The position numbers were made by a program, and so were the translations under genes. The notes beneath the pieces were generated by a model. It worked only from the letters and a program-made list of their open reading frames with translations. It was not told where the DNA came from and did not search any database. Source: Trichosporon coremiiforme (taxonomy: Eukaryota > Basidiomycota > Tremellomycetes > Trichosporonales > Trichosporonaceae). From it: a DNA stretch of 64,000 nucleotides. Positions 22,462 to 38,800 of the stretch are shown here, in pieces (positions within the stretch are counted from its first letter, which is position 1; each line of letters opens with the position of its first letter). The stretch spans positions 1,166,889 to 1,230,888 of the forward strand of contig BCJJ01000010.1 in the NCBI GenBank assembly GCA_039545355.1. The letters are read 5' to 3'.

Positions 22462-23505
22462 ATGCTCTTCCAGACCGCCGCTGTCACCGCCCTCCTCGCC
22501 GCCGGCCAGGCCGAGGCTACTTTCGGTCTCCTCTCCAAGTGGGGATCCGGAGGTGGTCTTTGGGACTGTCTCCGCCCCCAGAACCGCCCCCAGAACGACT
22601 GCAACACTGGTTTCTGGTGCTGGGGTAACAACCAGCAGCTCTGCTCTTCGCAGCGCACCTGCACGAGGTGGGTGATCCGCAAACATCTTCCGTATCTCAG
22701 TTACTGACTGTCTCTCAGCCCTCCCCGTCAGAACCAGTGGCAGTGTCCGCAGGGCTGGTGGTGGCACGGATCTGCCAGCTGCTGTCTGCCCAAGCAGAAC
22801 AACCAGCGCTGCTCGTGCCCCTCTGGCTACATCTTCGAGGGTCTCGGTCGCCAGGGCCGTTGCGTCCAGAAGCGCGACGAGCACCCGTGCCAGCCGGACG
22901 AGTTCTGGTGGGTCGACGGCAAGCGCTGCTGCGCTGCCAACTGGGGCGAGAACCAGTGCAAGCGTTGTGAGGAGAAGAAGTGCCCTGAGAACTTCTACCT
23001 GAGCAAGGAGGGCAAGTGTCTTCCCCAGACTGGTGGCTGCGAGATCCGCTGCCCGCCCGGCTACTCTTGGGACTGGAACACGCACTGCTGCAAGCCCACC
23101 AGCCCGCAGCCTTCCGGCATCCCCCAGAAGCAGGACAACCACAAGGGCAGCTGGGGCGGCCGCAACTGGCGCCGCGACCTCTCGGCTCTGACTGGCCTCA
23201 CTGAGCTCCAGCTCCGCGACGAGAGCATCGAGACCGTCTTCGACCGCACCGACTTCGACCGCCACCACTGCCCCTCCGACCTCAAGGCTTGCATGATCCC
23301 TGGCGAGTTTGGTTCCGCTGGTGTTGAGTGCGTCGACACCCTCAACGATGCCGAGTACTGCGGTGGCTGCTCGGGCAAGGGCCAGAACTGCAACAACATC
23401 GCCAACGCCATCGACGTCCGCTGCAAGGTCGGCTCGTGCGAGGTTGTCAAGTGCAAGCCTGGCTTCCAGCCCAACTCTGCCGCCACCGAGTGTGTTGCCG
23501 CCTAA
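22462..23505 (+). CDS. secreted cysteine-rich CPL1-like protein
   Basis: Exons 22462-22667 and 22719-23505 (51-nt intron) encode 330 residues. An N-terminal signal peptide (MLFQTAAVTALLAAGQAEA) is followed by an array of Cys pairs: NDCNTGFWCWGNNQQLC, QWQCPQGWWWHGSASCC, RCSCPSGYIF and CEIRCPPGYSWDWNTHCC. The last 80 residues (CPSDLKACMIP, VECVDTLNDAEYCGGC, then GSCEVVKCKPGFQPN) have the Cys spacing of the CPL1-like domain of Cryptococcus, where CPL1 is a secreted protein needed for capsule and virulence. Many GWWW/FWW aromatic motifs suggest carbohydrate contact. No GPI site or membrane anchor is visible, so it is probably released or wall-associated. Whether it acts on a host or on the cell's own wall is unknown. 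Confidence 0.85.
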
Positions 23506-24351
23506 GCGCGCACACCACTCTGGTAGTGATCCCAACCATCATAGACCTTTAAAACAAGACACTCTTCGCCATTCCCTTCCCTCCGGCGGAAGGGAACCTT
23601 TTCTCTTATAATCGACCCTCACCTCAACATCATGTAGCAATACATCTCTCCCACCACAAAGCGACGTCAACGAACCTCTCCTTTCGGGAATCAACGGCTG
23701 CCTCTAGCAGGGGCATTGCCATATGTAGCTCCGCCCTCTCCCCCGTGCACCGGTGCAGCGGGTGGGGTATAATGGATAATCTTCTTTGTTCTGGACACTC
23801 CGCAATGCATCTTGGACAATGTTTGCGATCCCTCACAATCTTTCGTGCATGTTCTTTCCCCTGGTAACGTTTGTGCCGAGCAGTGCAAACAGCGCAGTGG
23901 CCATCGAGCATAGCTCTCATCCTGATCGTCCAGAAGTACGCACGCGCAATCTGTCTCCAAGGCCGGCTCCAAGACCGTGGGCGGAGGCCCAACCGACGAG
24001 CAATCGCCCCTCGCTCAAGTCTTGGTCCCACCTGAGATTCGTTTTGCCCGTTTGCGTGCACCATCTGCAAGTTGCGTCCGATAGTTGGGGTCTCGTGTAT
24101 ACCTGCCCTTGATCCCGTTTCGGTGGAGCAAACCTGAACGAGCCTGAGCGAACCTGGAGAGGATCTGGGGGAGGAGGGTCCGGTTTTTGGTCCCATAAAC
24201 TTGGGAAGACATCCCTGCACATGCAGCCCTGCATTTCTGCTGAGGTGACGGCACCGGTCGCCGCGGCGGTCACCGACACTGCCCAAAGAGGGTTCACAAA
24301 GGGGGCAGCGGTGGAAAGTATCCATTGCTTTTGTCACGGCTGCTGTTACAC

Positions 24352-24378
24352 CATTCACCCCATTCACCCCATTCACCC
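24352..24378. repeat. CATTCACCC tandem repeat, 3 units
   Basis: Three exact 9-bp units in non-coding sequence; no function is evident. Confidence 0.9.
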
Positions 24379-25896
24379 GGAGAGGACTGTGATGTTGCTG
24401 TAAATAGTCTGGGACGCACACGACACTGAGTAAAGGAAGCGTTCCGTTGGAGCAGAACCCAAACGAGCTAAGAGCGAGACAAATGCTGTCAACAAGGTGA
24501 CACATCCGGGCGCCTCGGCGCCAGCCCAGTTCCTCTGGACCCGGGTCCTCGGATGCCCCAGTTCGGGTTCGGTTCGGCGAGTGCGAGACGTGGCTTGCAG
24601 GCTGGCAGGAACTGCCGGCTTGCAGGCCTGCAGGCGTATGGCTTGCCTAGATCTCGTGTCAGGCTGCAACAGATCCGAACGCCTCTGCAGGACTCGTTTC
24701 ACTTCAAGATCCACGCTCATGGATACAGGTATGCGAGCTATGCAAGGTACAGCAGAAGGAGGAGACACTTTCGCTGGCTTTGCTGGATCTGCATGGACCG
24801 GCGGGCTGACGCCGCCCTCTGAGTCATGCTCTTGATCCTCTTCTTCGCCAGAAGTCTGGAGTGTCCGGCTGCTGTCGTGTTTAAAGTCTTTCGGCGCCCG
24901 GCTAGGTTTGCGCATGAGATGCTAAACACGCCCAAGGTCATGCTCAGCGTTTGCAGAGTTCACAGCAATGGTGTCGGCGGCATGGCTGTCGCCGCTGCGT
25001 TGCCAGCACCGCTGGTCGCTGCAGATTGCATCGCCCTTGCCGATGGTCCTGAACTGCAGACACAAGGTGGAGGGGAGGTCCTGGGCAATGTGAAGGGCAG
25101 TGCAACGTAAGAAATGCGTCAGAAACGCCGTCCCTGGCACACACCCGGAAAAGGTACCACTGGGCAGGTCCTGTTCTTCCACTCTTTTCACCTTTGGCAA
25201 GGCCTTGTTGCAGATGCTTCCTGGATGTTCTGACCTGACAAGAGTTCTCAGTGGTTCTCACCATCTGATCGATCAAAACTTGCAGACCAGGATAGGTCGC
25301 TAGGTCGGTGTCACCTAGTGTGTCGGTGTCAGTTTTGGGCCACGGCTGGACCAGTACCACATTCTGGGGTCACTCTGGGGTCTGGGCGTGAGCAATGAAT
25401 TGCTTGAGAAAGTAGTCGCTAGTCGCTGCGCTTTGGGTCTAAAGTTAGACCATGACGCACAGTCCTTGTTCTCAATTGGTGTCACCGTTCCCTCATACTC
25501 TCAAAGCCTGAAGACTGCCCGACGCGAAGCGAGTTCAATCTTTGCATTCATGCCGCCTCCCCGAGATGAATGCTGTGCATGTCCCGTGTGCCGTCCTTCT
25601 GGGCCCTCCACCGCTCAGAAACATGGATGTCTGCGAATTGTGGTGTCGCCCCACAACTGCACGTCATACAAATGGCAACTGTTCGCTTTGGTGCGTTTCG
25701 AACCGGCACTAACGGACGCTATGACTACTACTATGGGCTGCTGGACAGAACTTTTGGCGAACATCTGTTCTCGATCTGCTCTTCTACAAGTTTTCAGCGA
25801 TTCACAAGCCAACGTGACTCGTGCGACGGAGCTGCCAAAACTTGGACTCATTTGTGTTCGACAGGCGCTCTACATGTGCACACTGCACACGTTCCA

Positions 25897-25922
25897 AGCG
25901 AGCGAGCGAGCGAGCGAGCGAG
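25897..25922. repeat. (AGCG)n microsatellite
   Basis: About six and a half tetranucleotide units in a gene-free region. Confidence 0.9.
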
Positions 25923-27051
25923 TGAATGCCTCGGTGCACGTCCGACGCACCCCGTTCAGCAGCGTGTACGCTGCACCCTCAACGGCGGTCCTAGCTTAAC
26001 GCAAGCCTGAGACGTGCCCGGGCTCGGTTTTGGGGGTGCCCTCAACCTTGCGATCCCAAGGAGTGGAGTATGTCATCCTCCCTAAGCCTCCTCTCACTGC
26101 TATCAGTTTTCAACCCAGGAACGACCTTCATTGTGTGAACAAGTCTCGTGTTATGGTCAGAGGGTCCGCGAGTGCCTTGCCTGACCTTGAGCTTCGTCTC
26201 GTCTACACGAGGCTCCCGTTGATAACTGCTGGCTGAAAGGTGCATGGGTCCATCCTGGCCAATCTTCTGCGCCAACATTGCCGAGTTATGCCCGCATACC
26301 GCGTGCCGTGGCGGCGTGACTGCTGTGCGTGCCCGGCGTGCCGCGGTGCTCGGCGCTCGTTTGCAGACGGTACACGGCCGCATGGGCGACCCGTGTCTTC
26401 GATCTCGTCTACGGCCGTTATGGTTATGAAAAGAACGCGCTAAGCGCCGAGTTCCGAGGCAGTCACGTGATATAAACTTGCCTGATGCATTGCAGTCTCA
26501 ATCAGTGTTAAGATTTGGTCCCGCTACTTTGGTCGGATCGCCGAGTCCAACGTGGTCGACTTGAAATGGACCCTGGCCGGGCCATTCCCGCATTGCAGTC
26601 AAGGCTCATACGGCTGTTGTCAGTGGCCAGGCTCGAGAGTGCCGTGTCGTGACCCTGGCCCGTCCACCGCGACACCTGCACCTGCACCCACCACTGCTGC
26701 TGCGATCGGTGCGCTTCCTCCCTGGGATCGTAACTTTCATCCCACCCAGGAGGATTCCTCTCCCGCAGCACACAACAACGCAAACGCAAACGTACTCCTC
26801 GCTGGTGTCCGCGCCCTCCTCCCGACCCTCCGCTGGACGCACGCTGCCCCGTCACACAAGCTCAACCTCCAACTGAAACCTTAGTGGTTCGTTTCACCTA
26901 GATCGACGCCTAGATCCTCCGCACTCTCGCTCCGGGGCCAAGCGCGCTAGCGTCGCAGTCAGCACGCCGAGACCCTCGACCTTCCTACCCCTTCCTACCC
27001 TCGCATCCGCCTTCCGCAGTGCTCGTGCACTTCCCGTGCTTCCGGTCAGCC

Positions 27052-28322
27052 ATGGAATACGACAAGCTGGATAAGGCAGGCTCCGCGCCTTCCACCCCGT
27101 CCTTCCACACACTCCACGATAACCACGCTCCTTACACCCCCTCCCACGGCGTGCACAACGCAACAGCGACCCGCGCCCGACACGGCCACCACCACACGCG
27201 CTCCGAGGGCCTTCACTTCACATCGGCCCACTCGCATTCCGGCAGCTCTGGAGGACCGCTCTCGAGCCCCCGCAGAGGATACTTTGACGACGTCGAGGAG
27301 GAGAAGCACCGCAGGCGCTCAGCCATGAGTCCGAAGAATATTGGACGCGCTATCGGGGCGCGCTTCGTGCGCGCCGTCAAGCGGGGCAACCTCCCTTTCA
27401 TGCTTGTGTTCACTACGTAAGTGTGCTTCGGCGAGCGGCGACTGGAGCGAGTCCGAGCCACTCGTCCCCTTTCCTCCTTGTCACTGGCCTCGTCATTACC
27501 AGCGGGAACGTGGGTGGCAAAATGATGCTCAGCGGGGCTCGATCGCCGCCCGCCCGCCCNCCCCAGCTGTGGTTGATGTGTCGAGCTGACATCAGCGCCC
27601 TGCTCGTGTTCATCGGCGCCCTCACTGGTGTCGGCTATGTCGACCCCAGTTCCCCCTCACCCCGCGCACGACCAACAGAGGACCAGCAATTCGAGCCTGG
27701 GCAGCCCGTCTTCGACGCGCGCGAAGCCCAAGCCGAGCTCGAGAAGCAGATGGTCGCGCAGCGCGCGCTCGAGCAGCAGTGGCGCCGTGCTGCGCGTCCC
27801 AATGCAGGCGCCTGGATGCGGAATCACCGCGATGACGGATCGCGCAAGCAAGCGGAAATCAGTCCCGAGGAGGCGGAGGCGATCGCGGCGCAGGACGCGG
27901 AGAAGCTCCGTCTTCACGAGAGGAACTTGTTGAGAGGATTGGAGAACAGCAGGTTGGAGCTGGCCGATACGGAGCAGGAGCTCCTCGCCGAGATCAGGCT
28001 CAACAATGGCCTGCTCACGAAACTGAGACGGCTGCAGGATAAGGCTGATGCTGAGTTTGAGGCGGAGCAGGCCAAGCTTGACGCCGAGGAGACGGACGCC
28101 GGAGCCGCCGGAGCCGCGGGAGGAGCAGAAAAGGCCAAGGCGAAACCGCCCAAGATGCTGATCAACCCGAAGACGCTCGAGCACGACGAGCGGCTCGGTA
28201 TGTCTGCCGCCGACATCCGGAGCAAGGGCGGAGATCTCCAGAAGAGTCTGGCCAAGCTCCGCGAGAACATTGTCGAGACGGATAACAAGCTGGCCGAGCT
28301 TAGGAGGAGGATTGAGGCGTAG
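27052..28322 (+). CDS. single-pass membrane protein with long coiled coil, function unknown
   Basis: I do not recognise the family. Exons 27052-27416 and 27596-28322 encode 363 residues. Residues 1-105 are low-complexity (Ser/His/Pro-rich, SAHSHSGSSGGPLSSP). A hydrophobic segment spans the splice junction, NLPFMLVFTTALLVFIGA then LTGVGYVD (about 112-136). The rest is highly charged with heptad-like Leu/Glu/Lys patterns (ERNLLRGLENSRLELADTEQ, GGDLQKSLAKLRENIVETDN), so a coiled coil of roughly residues 185-360. The 179-nt intron ends GAGCTGACATCAG and contains one undetermined base (N at 27560). Topology suggests an organelle or ER tether or scaffold, but this is inference. The gene is convergent with RPB5. 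Confidence 0.8.
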
Positions 28323-28581
28323 CAGAGGTAGCATCATCATATTCTCGCATTAGACACTCGTTCCCATTCATCATTGTTATGCACTGTTTTATTCACTCGT
28401 CGTTCAGCTCGCCTTGTCCTCGAGGTTCGGAGGGGAACCGCCTCGTGGGAGTGGGAAGAGATTCAGCTCGCAACAACTCGACAGCGTCACATTTGACACA
28501 GCGTGGCCGGACTTGGTCCTCGGACACCTTCGGCGTCCACCTACGCGCCCATTATCATACAATGCATATCCCGGTCTATGT

Positions 28582-29877
28582 CTACATGCAAATGCGGTAA
28601 GTGATGTACCTGCGGGTCAGCTAACACAGTCGCAGAGATAGCGGGATCGTGCGTCTTGCGTTGCCTGCGAGCATGCGGATGAACAGGGGCACCATAGGGA
28701 TCCCGTCCAACCGCACGCTGGCGCACTTGCCAGCTCGCATCGTACTCGCGCGCTCGCATCGTACTCGCGCGCTCGCACACGGACGAGCTGACGCCGTCAT
28801 GCGCTTTCGCACAAAGCAGACCGCCCAGCACTCTCACGCCACGCTCACACTCGCGCTGCGCGCTCATGTTCGCTCACTCACCTTCCTGCAGTCTCGGATT
28901 CACGCTCGATCCGGAACACCTGTCCTCGGCGCAGGCCGTAGTACTTGGCTACGGGGTCGGTCACCATGATACGCGGAAGCTGCGTGTCCTTCAGACGGCT
29001 GGGGGTTAGCTGGAACAGACAAAGAAGACAGCTGAGAGCCATGATGACGCGAAGTTGGCAGCGGCCGACGGCAGAACACAGTCGCAGATGTAGTAGCCAG
29101 ACGGCGCGTGCCAGTGGACGTGCCAAGCCAGCATTCACTGCTACGTTCCAAGAGTAGCACAACCACATCTTGCGGTTGTCGCACAGGCAGGTCGCTGCCG
29201 AACAATAGCAAGCAACTGCACCCAGCGATCATCCTACTCAAGGCCTCGCTCCGCGGCTCAGCAAACTCACTATCGCTTGATCAGGGCGCTCTTCTCCTCA
29301 GGCTCCATAATGGTGTGCTTCGGGACGAGGAAATGCCTGGTGATGTTCACGAGCAGGTCCGCCTCCTTGAAGTCCTCGAGGTGGTACTCGGACTGCATCT
29401 CGTTCTGCGTCTTGGCCGCGCCAGACGTCAGCTTGCCGCCGTGCACGATCAGGCCACGCTTCGCTCCGACCGCGTCGAGTGATGTGACAAAGCTGAGAGG
29501 TTAGCGAGCCCGATCGCATCCCGAGCTGATTCCTGCCAAGCTGTCGCAGACTCAGGGTGCGTCATCGCAACCGGACAGCTTCGGCAAGCCAGCTAGGTTC
29601 TCTTCGACACCCACCTCTTGTACGTCGCCTTCGAGACAGCCTCCTCAGCACAAAAGAAGACATAGATGCGATCCCGCGAGTCACGGCTGTGGTTCGCGTG
29701 GAACGCCATGCGTCCGCGGTCGACGGAGCCACCACCGCCGTACGTCTCCTTGAAGTCGTCGAACGACATGTTGATCTCGTAGTCGGCGACCTCGTAGCCA
29801 CGGTCACGAATCATCTCGTGAACAGTCTTTGACACACGCCAGAGGCGCGCCAGCTCGCGGTCCGAGTCCATCGACAT
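28582..29877 (-). CDS. RPB5: RNA polymerase I/II/III common subunit Rpb5 (RPABC1)
   Basis: Subunit shared by all three nuclear RNA polymerases, forming the jaw that touches downstream DNA. Minus-strand exons 29877-29615, 29492-29271, 28998-28882 and 28609-28582 give 209 residues (yeast 215). Visible: N-terminal [20 protein letters not shown], the Rpb5-specific middle domain, [20 protein letters not shown], and the archaeal RpoH-like end [20 protein letters not shown], finishing YITYRICM. The last exon is 28 nt. The first ATG (29877) is taken; a second in-frame ATG lies two codons later. Intron 3 (272 nt) contains a 19-bp direct duplication. Divergent from the ABCC transporter gene. Confidence 0.96.
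28734..28771. repeat. 19-bp direct duplication in RPB5 intron 3
   Basis: CTCGCATCGTACTCGCGCG occurs twice in tandem inside the third RPB5 intron; probably a neutral replication-slippage product. Confidence 0.85.
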
Positions 29878-30509
29878 TGTTTATAAGATTTTGGAGGTGT
29901 AGGTGTCGGAAGTGGCTGAAGGAAGGATATCAGGCGACAGGGAAGGCACGGCGGGTCGCGCGGGAGTCGATCGAGCCGGAGGGTGCAGGCGGGGGTGCAG
30001 AGAGTCGGAGAGAGTGCAGGGAAGTGTCGCCGTCGAGGTTGTGGGAGGGATGCAATGCGTGCGGCGGCCTGCTTGGAATGGATGGATCAATGACGACGGG
30101 GTGGACAGAAAACAACTGCAACTCGCAAAATGATCACGGCGTGCCTAAATGTGTCAGGCGCGGAGATATTTAGCACGCCTTCCGCCACCGCGCCTTCAGG
30201 TGACTGATAGCGGACGAAGCCGACGGTCATTGTATCGGGGTACGCGTCCGTCACATGGGCCGGCTGTTGCTCCGAGCACGAGACTCACCCTTTGGTCCCC
30301 TTAGGTCCCCTTTGGCGCGCTTTGGCAGATCTGGCTTCCTTGCTTCTCCCCCATCACTCACTCGTCGCCGTTCTCTCTGCCTGAAGGTCGTGTACATTCG
30401 CCCCACCCGCGTCCACACATCCCTCTGACCCGAGGCGCAACACCGGATCTCGCTGGGCTCTTCAAGCGCGCTCTGGACGCTGCTTGGGCACTGCCTAGAC
30501 GTCACCATC
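29878..30509. promoter_or_regulatory. divergent promoter between RPB5 and the ABCC gene
   Basis: 632 bases between two divergent starts must contain both promoters. I see no clear TATA box or recognisable factor site; TTGGTCCCCTTAGGTCCCCTTTGG around 30293-30316 contains a short repeated GGTCCCCTT word. Confidence 0.45.
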
Positions 30510-35834
<5,325 letters not shown>

Positions 35835-38800
35835 AGTGCCACGCCTAAGCGAGGCCACGGTCACATCTTGACCGTTTCGCAATCTCAATATTACAGAACA
35901 ATTTTATAGACTGGAACCCCCAAAGATGCAACACTTCAGAACATTAGCAGTAGCAGCATTGCTGCGTTGCGGCGCCTTGTTCGCTTCGTGCCTGGTTTCT
36001 GCCTCGTTTGTGACCTGTGGTTGTCACCCGACGTGCCAGCTCTCACGATCTTGTCAGAGCCGCAGGAGCCGCACCCGTGTCCAGCACTCGTGTCCAGCAC
36101 TCGTGTCCAGGTGTCCAAACCAGGTGAGGCGACCAGCAGGCGCGAGTTCTGAGCGATGAGTGCTCGTGAGGGTCGTAGGCGTGATCGCGACATCGGCGCG
36201 CAGTCGAGTTCAGGCGGGCGGCACGACGGTACGGCTACGTGACGAAGTTATCTCCTCCGCGGAGATAAGTGCGTGGTTGCATTAGCCAGTCGGGTTGCGA
36301 GGTATTGCAGTGTTCTTGGCTGCCAGCGCTTTGGTTTATCCAGACCAGGCTGCCAAACATAACTCTTCCTCACCCCCGTTTTCTCTGGCTTGTTGGCTTT
36401 GACGCCGCATGCATTGTGGAAGGCGCAGTTTTGCAGGGTTCAAGCGCATCAGGCGTGTCAGGCGTGCAAAGGCGTGACGAATCGCATTCACCAGAGCAAC
36501 AAGAAAAACACACCAAATACGTCAACTCCGGACCGGACACACGACCAGCGCTGGTTTTAGCGCGTCAGGTGCGTCCAGATGCGTACACCTGCATGCGGCT
36601 GGGCGCGGCCGCATCAGCTGGACAGCAGCTGACAACCTGCTGTCTGCCAAAGCCGCAACGCTGCCTGAACCGACGGAACCAATGGGTACCGACGCCACCC
36701 AGACATACCGGATTGCAAGTGAGACCGAGGTCACTCGGAGTTCGCTGCGGCGTTCAAGAGCAGACATATGCATGGTATGCAAGGCATGCCGCGGTGTACC
36801 CCGTCAATGGTGCTGATGCGGGCAGCGCTCGCCGCCGCTAGACCGGAATGTCGGTGGGCCGCTCCATCGGAGTCGACCAGCTGAGATCGGGTCAGTCTGT
36901 CAGAACTGGAATTCGGGTTGCTTGTTTCCATGCTTGCCCTGCCTCGCGCGCGTCGCTCTGGTCCGGCGGCGGTGAACGCCTTCGCACCCCCTCGTGTCTC
37001 CCTGCTGTCCCCTGCTGTCCCCTGCTGTCCCCTGCTGTCCCCTGCTGTCCCCTGCTGTCCCCTGCTGTCCCCTGCTGTCCCCTGCTGTCCCCTGCTGTTA
37101 ACCCTGCAGTGTTGCAAGCCCTGCACATCCCGCCGCGTCTAAACAGAAAACGCAAGTCACCCAACGCAAGAGAAAACACAGATCCCCCCGTTGTCGCAGG
37201 CAGCGCAGCCCTTAGCCAATGGTGTCGCTCATAAAGAGCAGCGCAAGGCCGACTTTCGGGCGAAGATTGGCGTGTATTCACCGAGCGCGGAGCCACGCAC
37301 CACACCACGCAACCCCCGGATCCTGTCGTTGACGGACTAATCAAGGAAGAAATGCTCAATCGGAACCGCGTTTGCACCCCTGGCTTGGCTGGGGCAGGGT
37401 GGGGGAGCTCGAGCACATGTCCGAGACTGATCCCTGCCTTGCCTGCGCATTACTTCAGAGCTTACTTTCGTGCCGCGGTTGTCGCCTAGTGCAAGGTTCG
37501 TGAGTGTCCTGAGAGCGACCAAGATGAGCCTGGTAAAGGACAGGTGGGCGTGGACTGGCCCGAGAGCACGTCGCAGACGCATAAACGTCACTGGCAGCAC
37601 GACGTTGCTGCGAAGGATGCATGCTGGCACGGCGTGCACGGCAACGAATCAGGTTCAGGCTTGCTTACACATGACTGGCAGGAACGAGGGTCCGTGGTAC
37701 GGTTGTACGGTGATACGGTGCAGGTGTATTGCAGGGCAGGGCACCCTAGGATGGTCGCGCGAGTGCAGTCAGGCAGGCGGCGAGTTGCCGATCCCGAGCG
37801 CGCCGAGCGCGGAGGGCAGGCACCCCTTGCCTTGCCTCGCCCAGGGCTGGCAGGGTGGATGGACGCGGAGCTCCTGCCCATGTGCCCGCTGGTCGGCCCT
37901 GCAGCGCCGGGGTCCGCTCACATGGACCCATGGTACTTGGACCCGGGCTTAGGCGGGTTGCCCCACCTGCCCTCGCTGCCCCTATGTCACCAAATGCCCT
38001 GCCCTCGGTCGCCGGCCATCTGACACCACTTCACCTCCCCGAACCCCAGTTTGGCCCCAACGATCCGAACCAGAAACAGAACCGTCCCAGGCACAAATAG
38101 GAGGGTGACAAGCGAGAAACAATGAGCCAACGACCCAAAAGCAGAAAAAAACGCACAATGAAAATGACACGAACCCACCGGGGGATGAACACATGACGCG
38201 AGCTTGCGGGACAGGAGAGCTAGGAGAGGGGGATCCGTATATCCCTTTTGCTTTAGCGCGCACCCAGGTTCTAAAACAGGCAGCGCGCGCGTGCCTCTGC
38301 GCTATACGCGGCGATCAGACCGGGCCCCGGGCGCAGAGCTCCACGAATAACGGGTGGAACGGCGCGTGCGTCCGAAACACGGTATGCACGCGACCGTTCA
38401 GCTGACAAGGGCGTGGGTTTGTCTGGCTAGTTCCGTGCCGCGCGTCGCTCGCCGCGCAACCGTACCTTCCCCCCAAGGACTTCACTCACCGTGCCGCCGC
38501 TCCAACCGACTCTCTGGAGCTCCAACTCAACCTCAACTCTACCAGGTTTGCTCCAATGCGGGTTGCACTTTGGATTCCGCAACTGTAGCAGCTGACAGCG
38601 TACGCAGCCTGCATGAGTTCAAGCCCAGGCACAATTGCGAGGCACAGGCGCGGGGCGGAAGCGTACAAGCTCAAGTACGGGGGTGTCAGCACACAGTGGG
38701 GCCACAGAGTCACGGATTCAGGGCAACCTCAAGTCAGGGGGACGTGCCAAGCCAAGCTCGTGGAAGGTATGCGAGCACGGACTCTGGCGTCCGCTTGTCC

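Larger units (their letters stand above)
23506..27051. other. 3.5 kb gene-free region
   Basis: No conserved gene is found. A 291-codon minus frame (23630-24505) and others look random. Two short simple repeats are present: CATTCACCC three times at 24352-24378 and AGCG units at 25897-25922. The CT-rich stretch from about 26640 to 27050 is probably the promoter and leader of the downstream membrane-protein gene. Confidence 0.5.

Noticed and set aside
22432..23535. 367-codon minus-strand frame over the CPL1-like gene
   Set aside because: Antisense shadow; the plus strand has a signal peptide, intron and conserved Cys pattern.
23630..24505. 291-codon minus frame after the CPL1-like gene
   Set aside because: Contains a translated simple repeat (NGVNGVNGV) and otherwise random residues; no support as a gene.
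37001..37098. CRISPR array
   Set aside because: Units are adjacent 10-mers without spacers, in a eukaryotic genome; it is a minisatellite.
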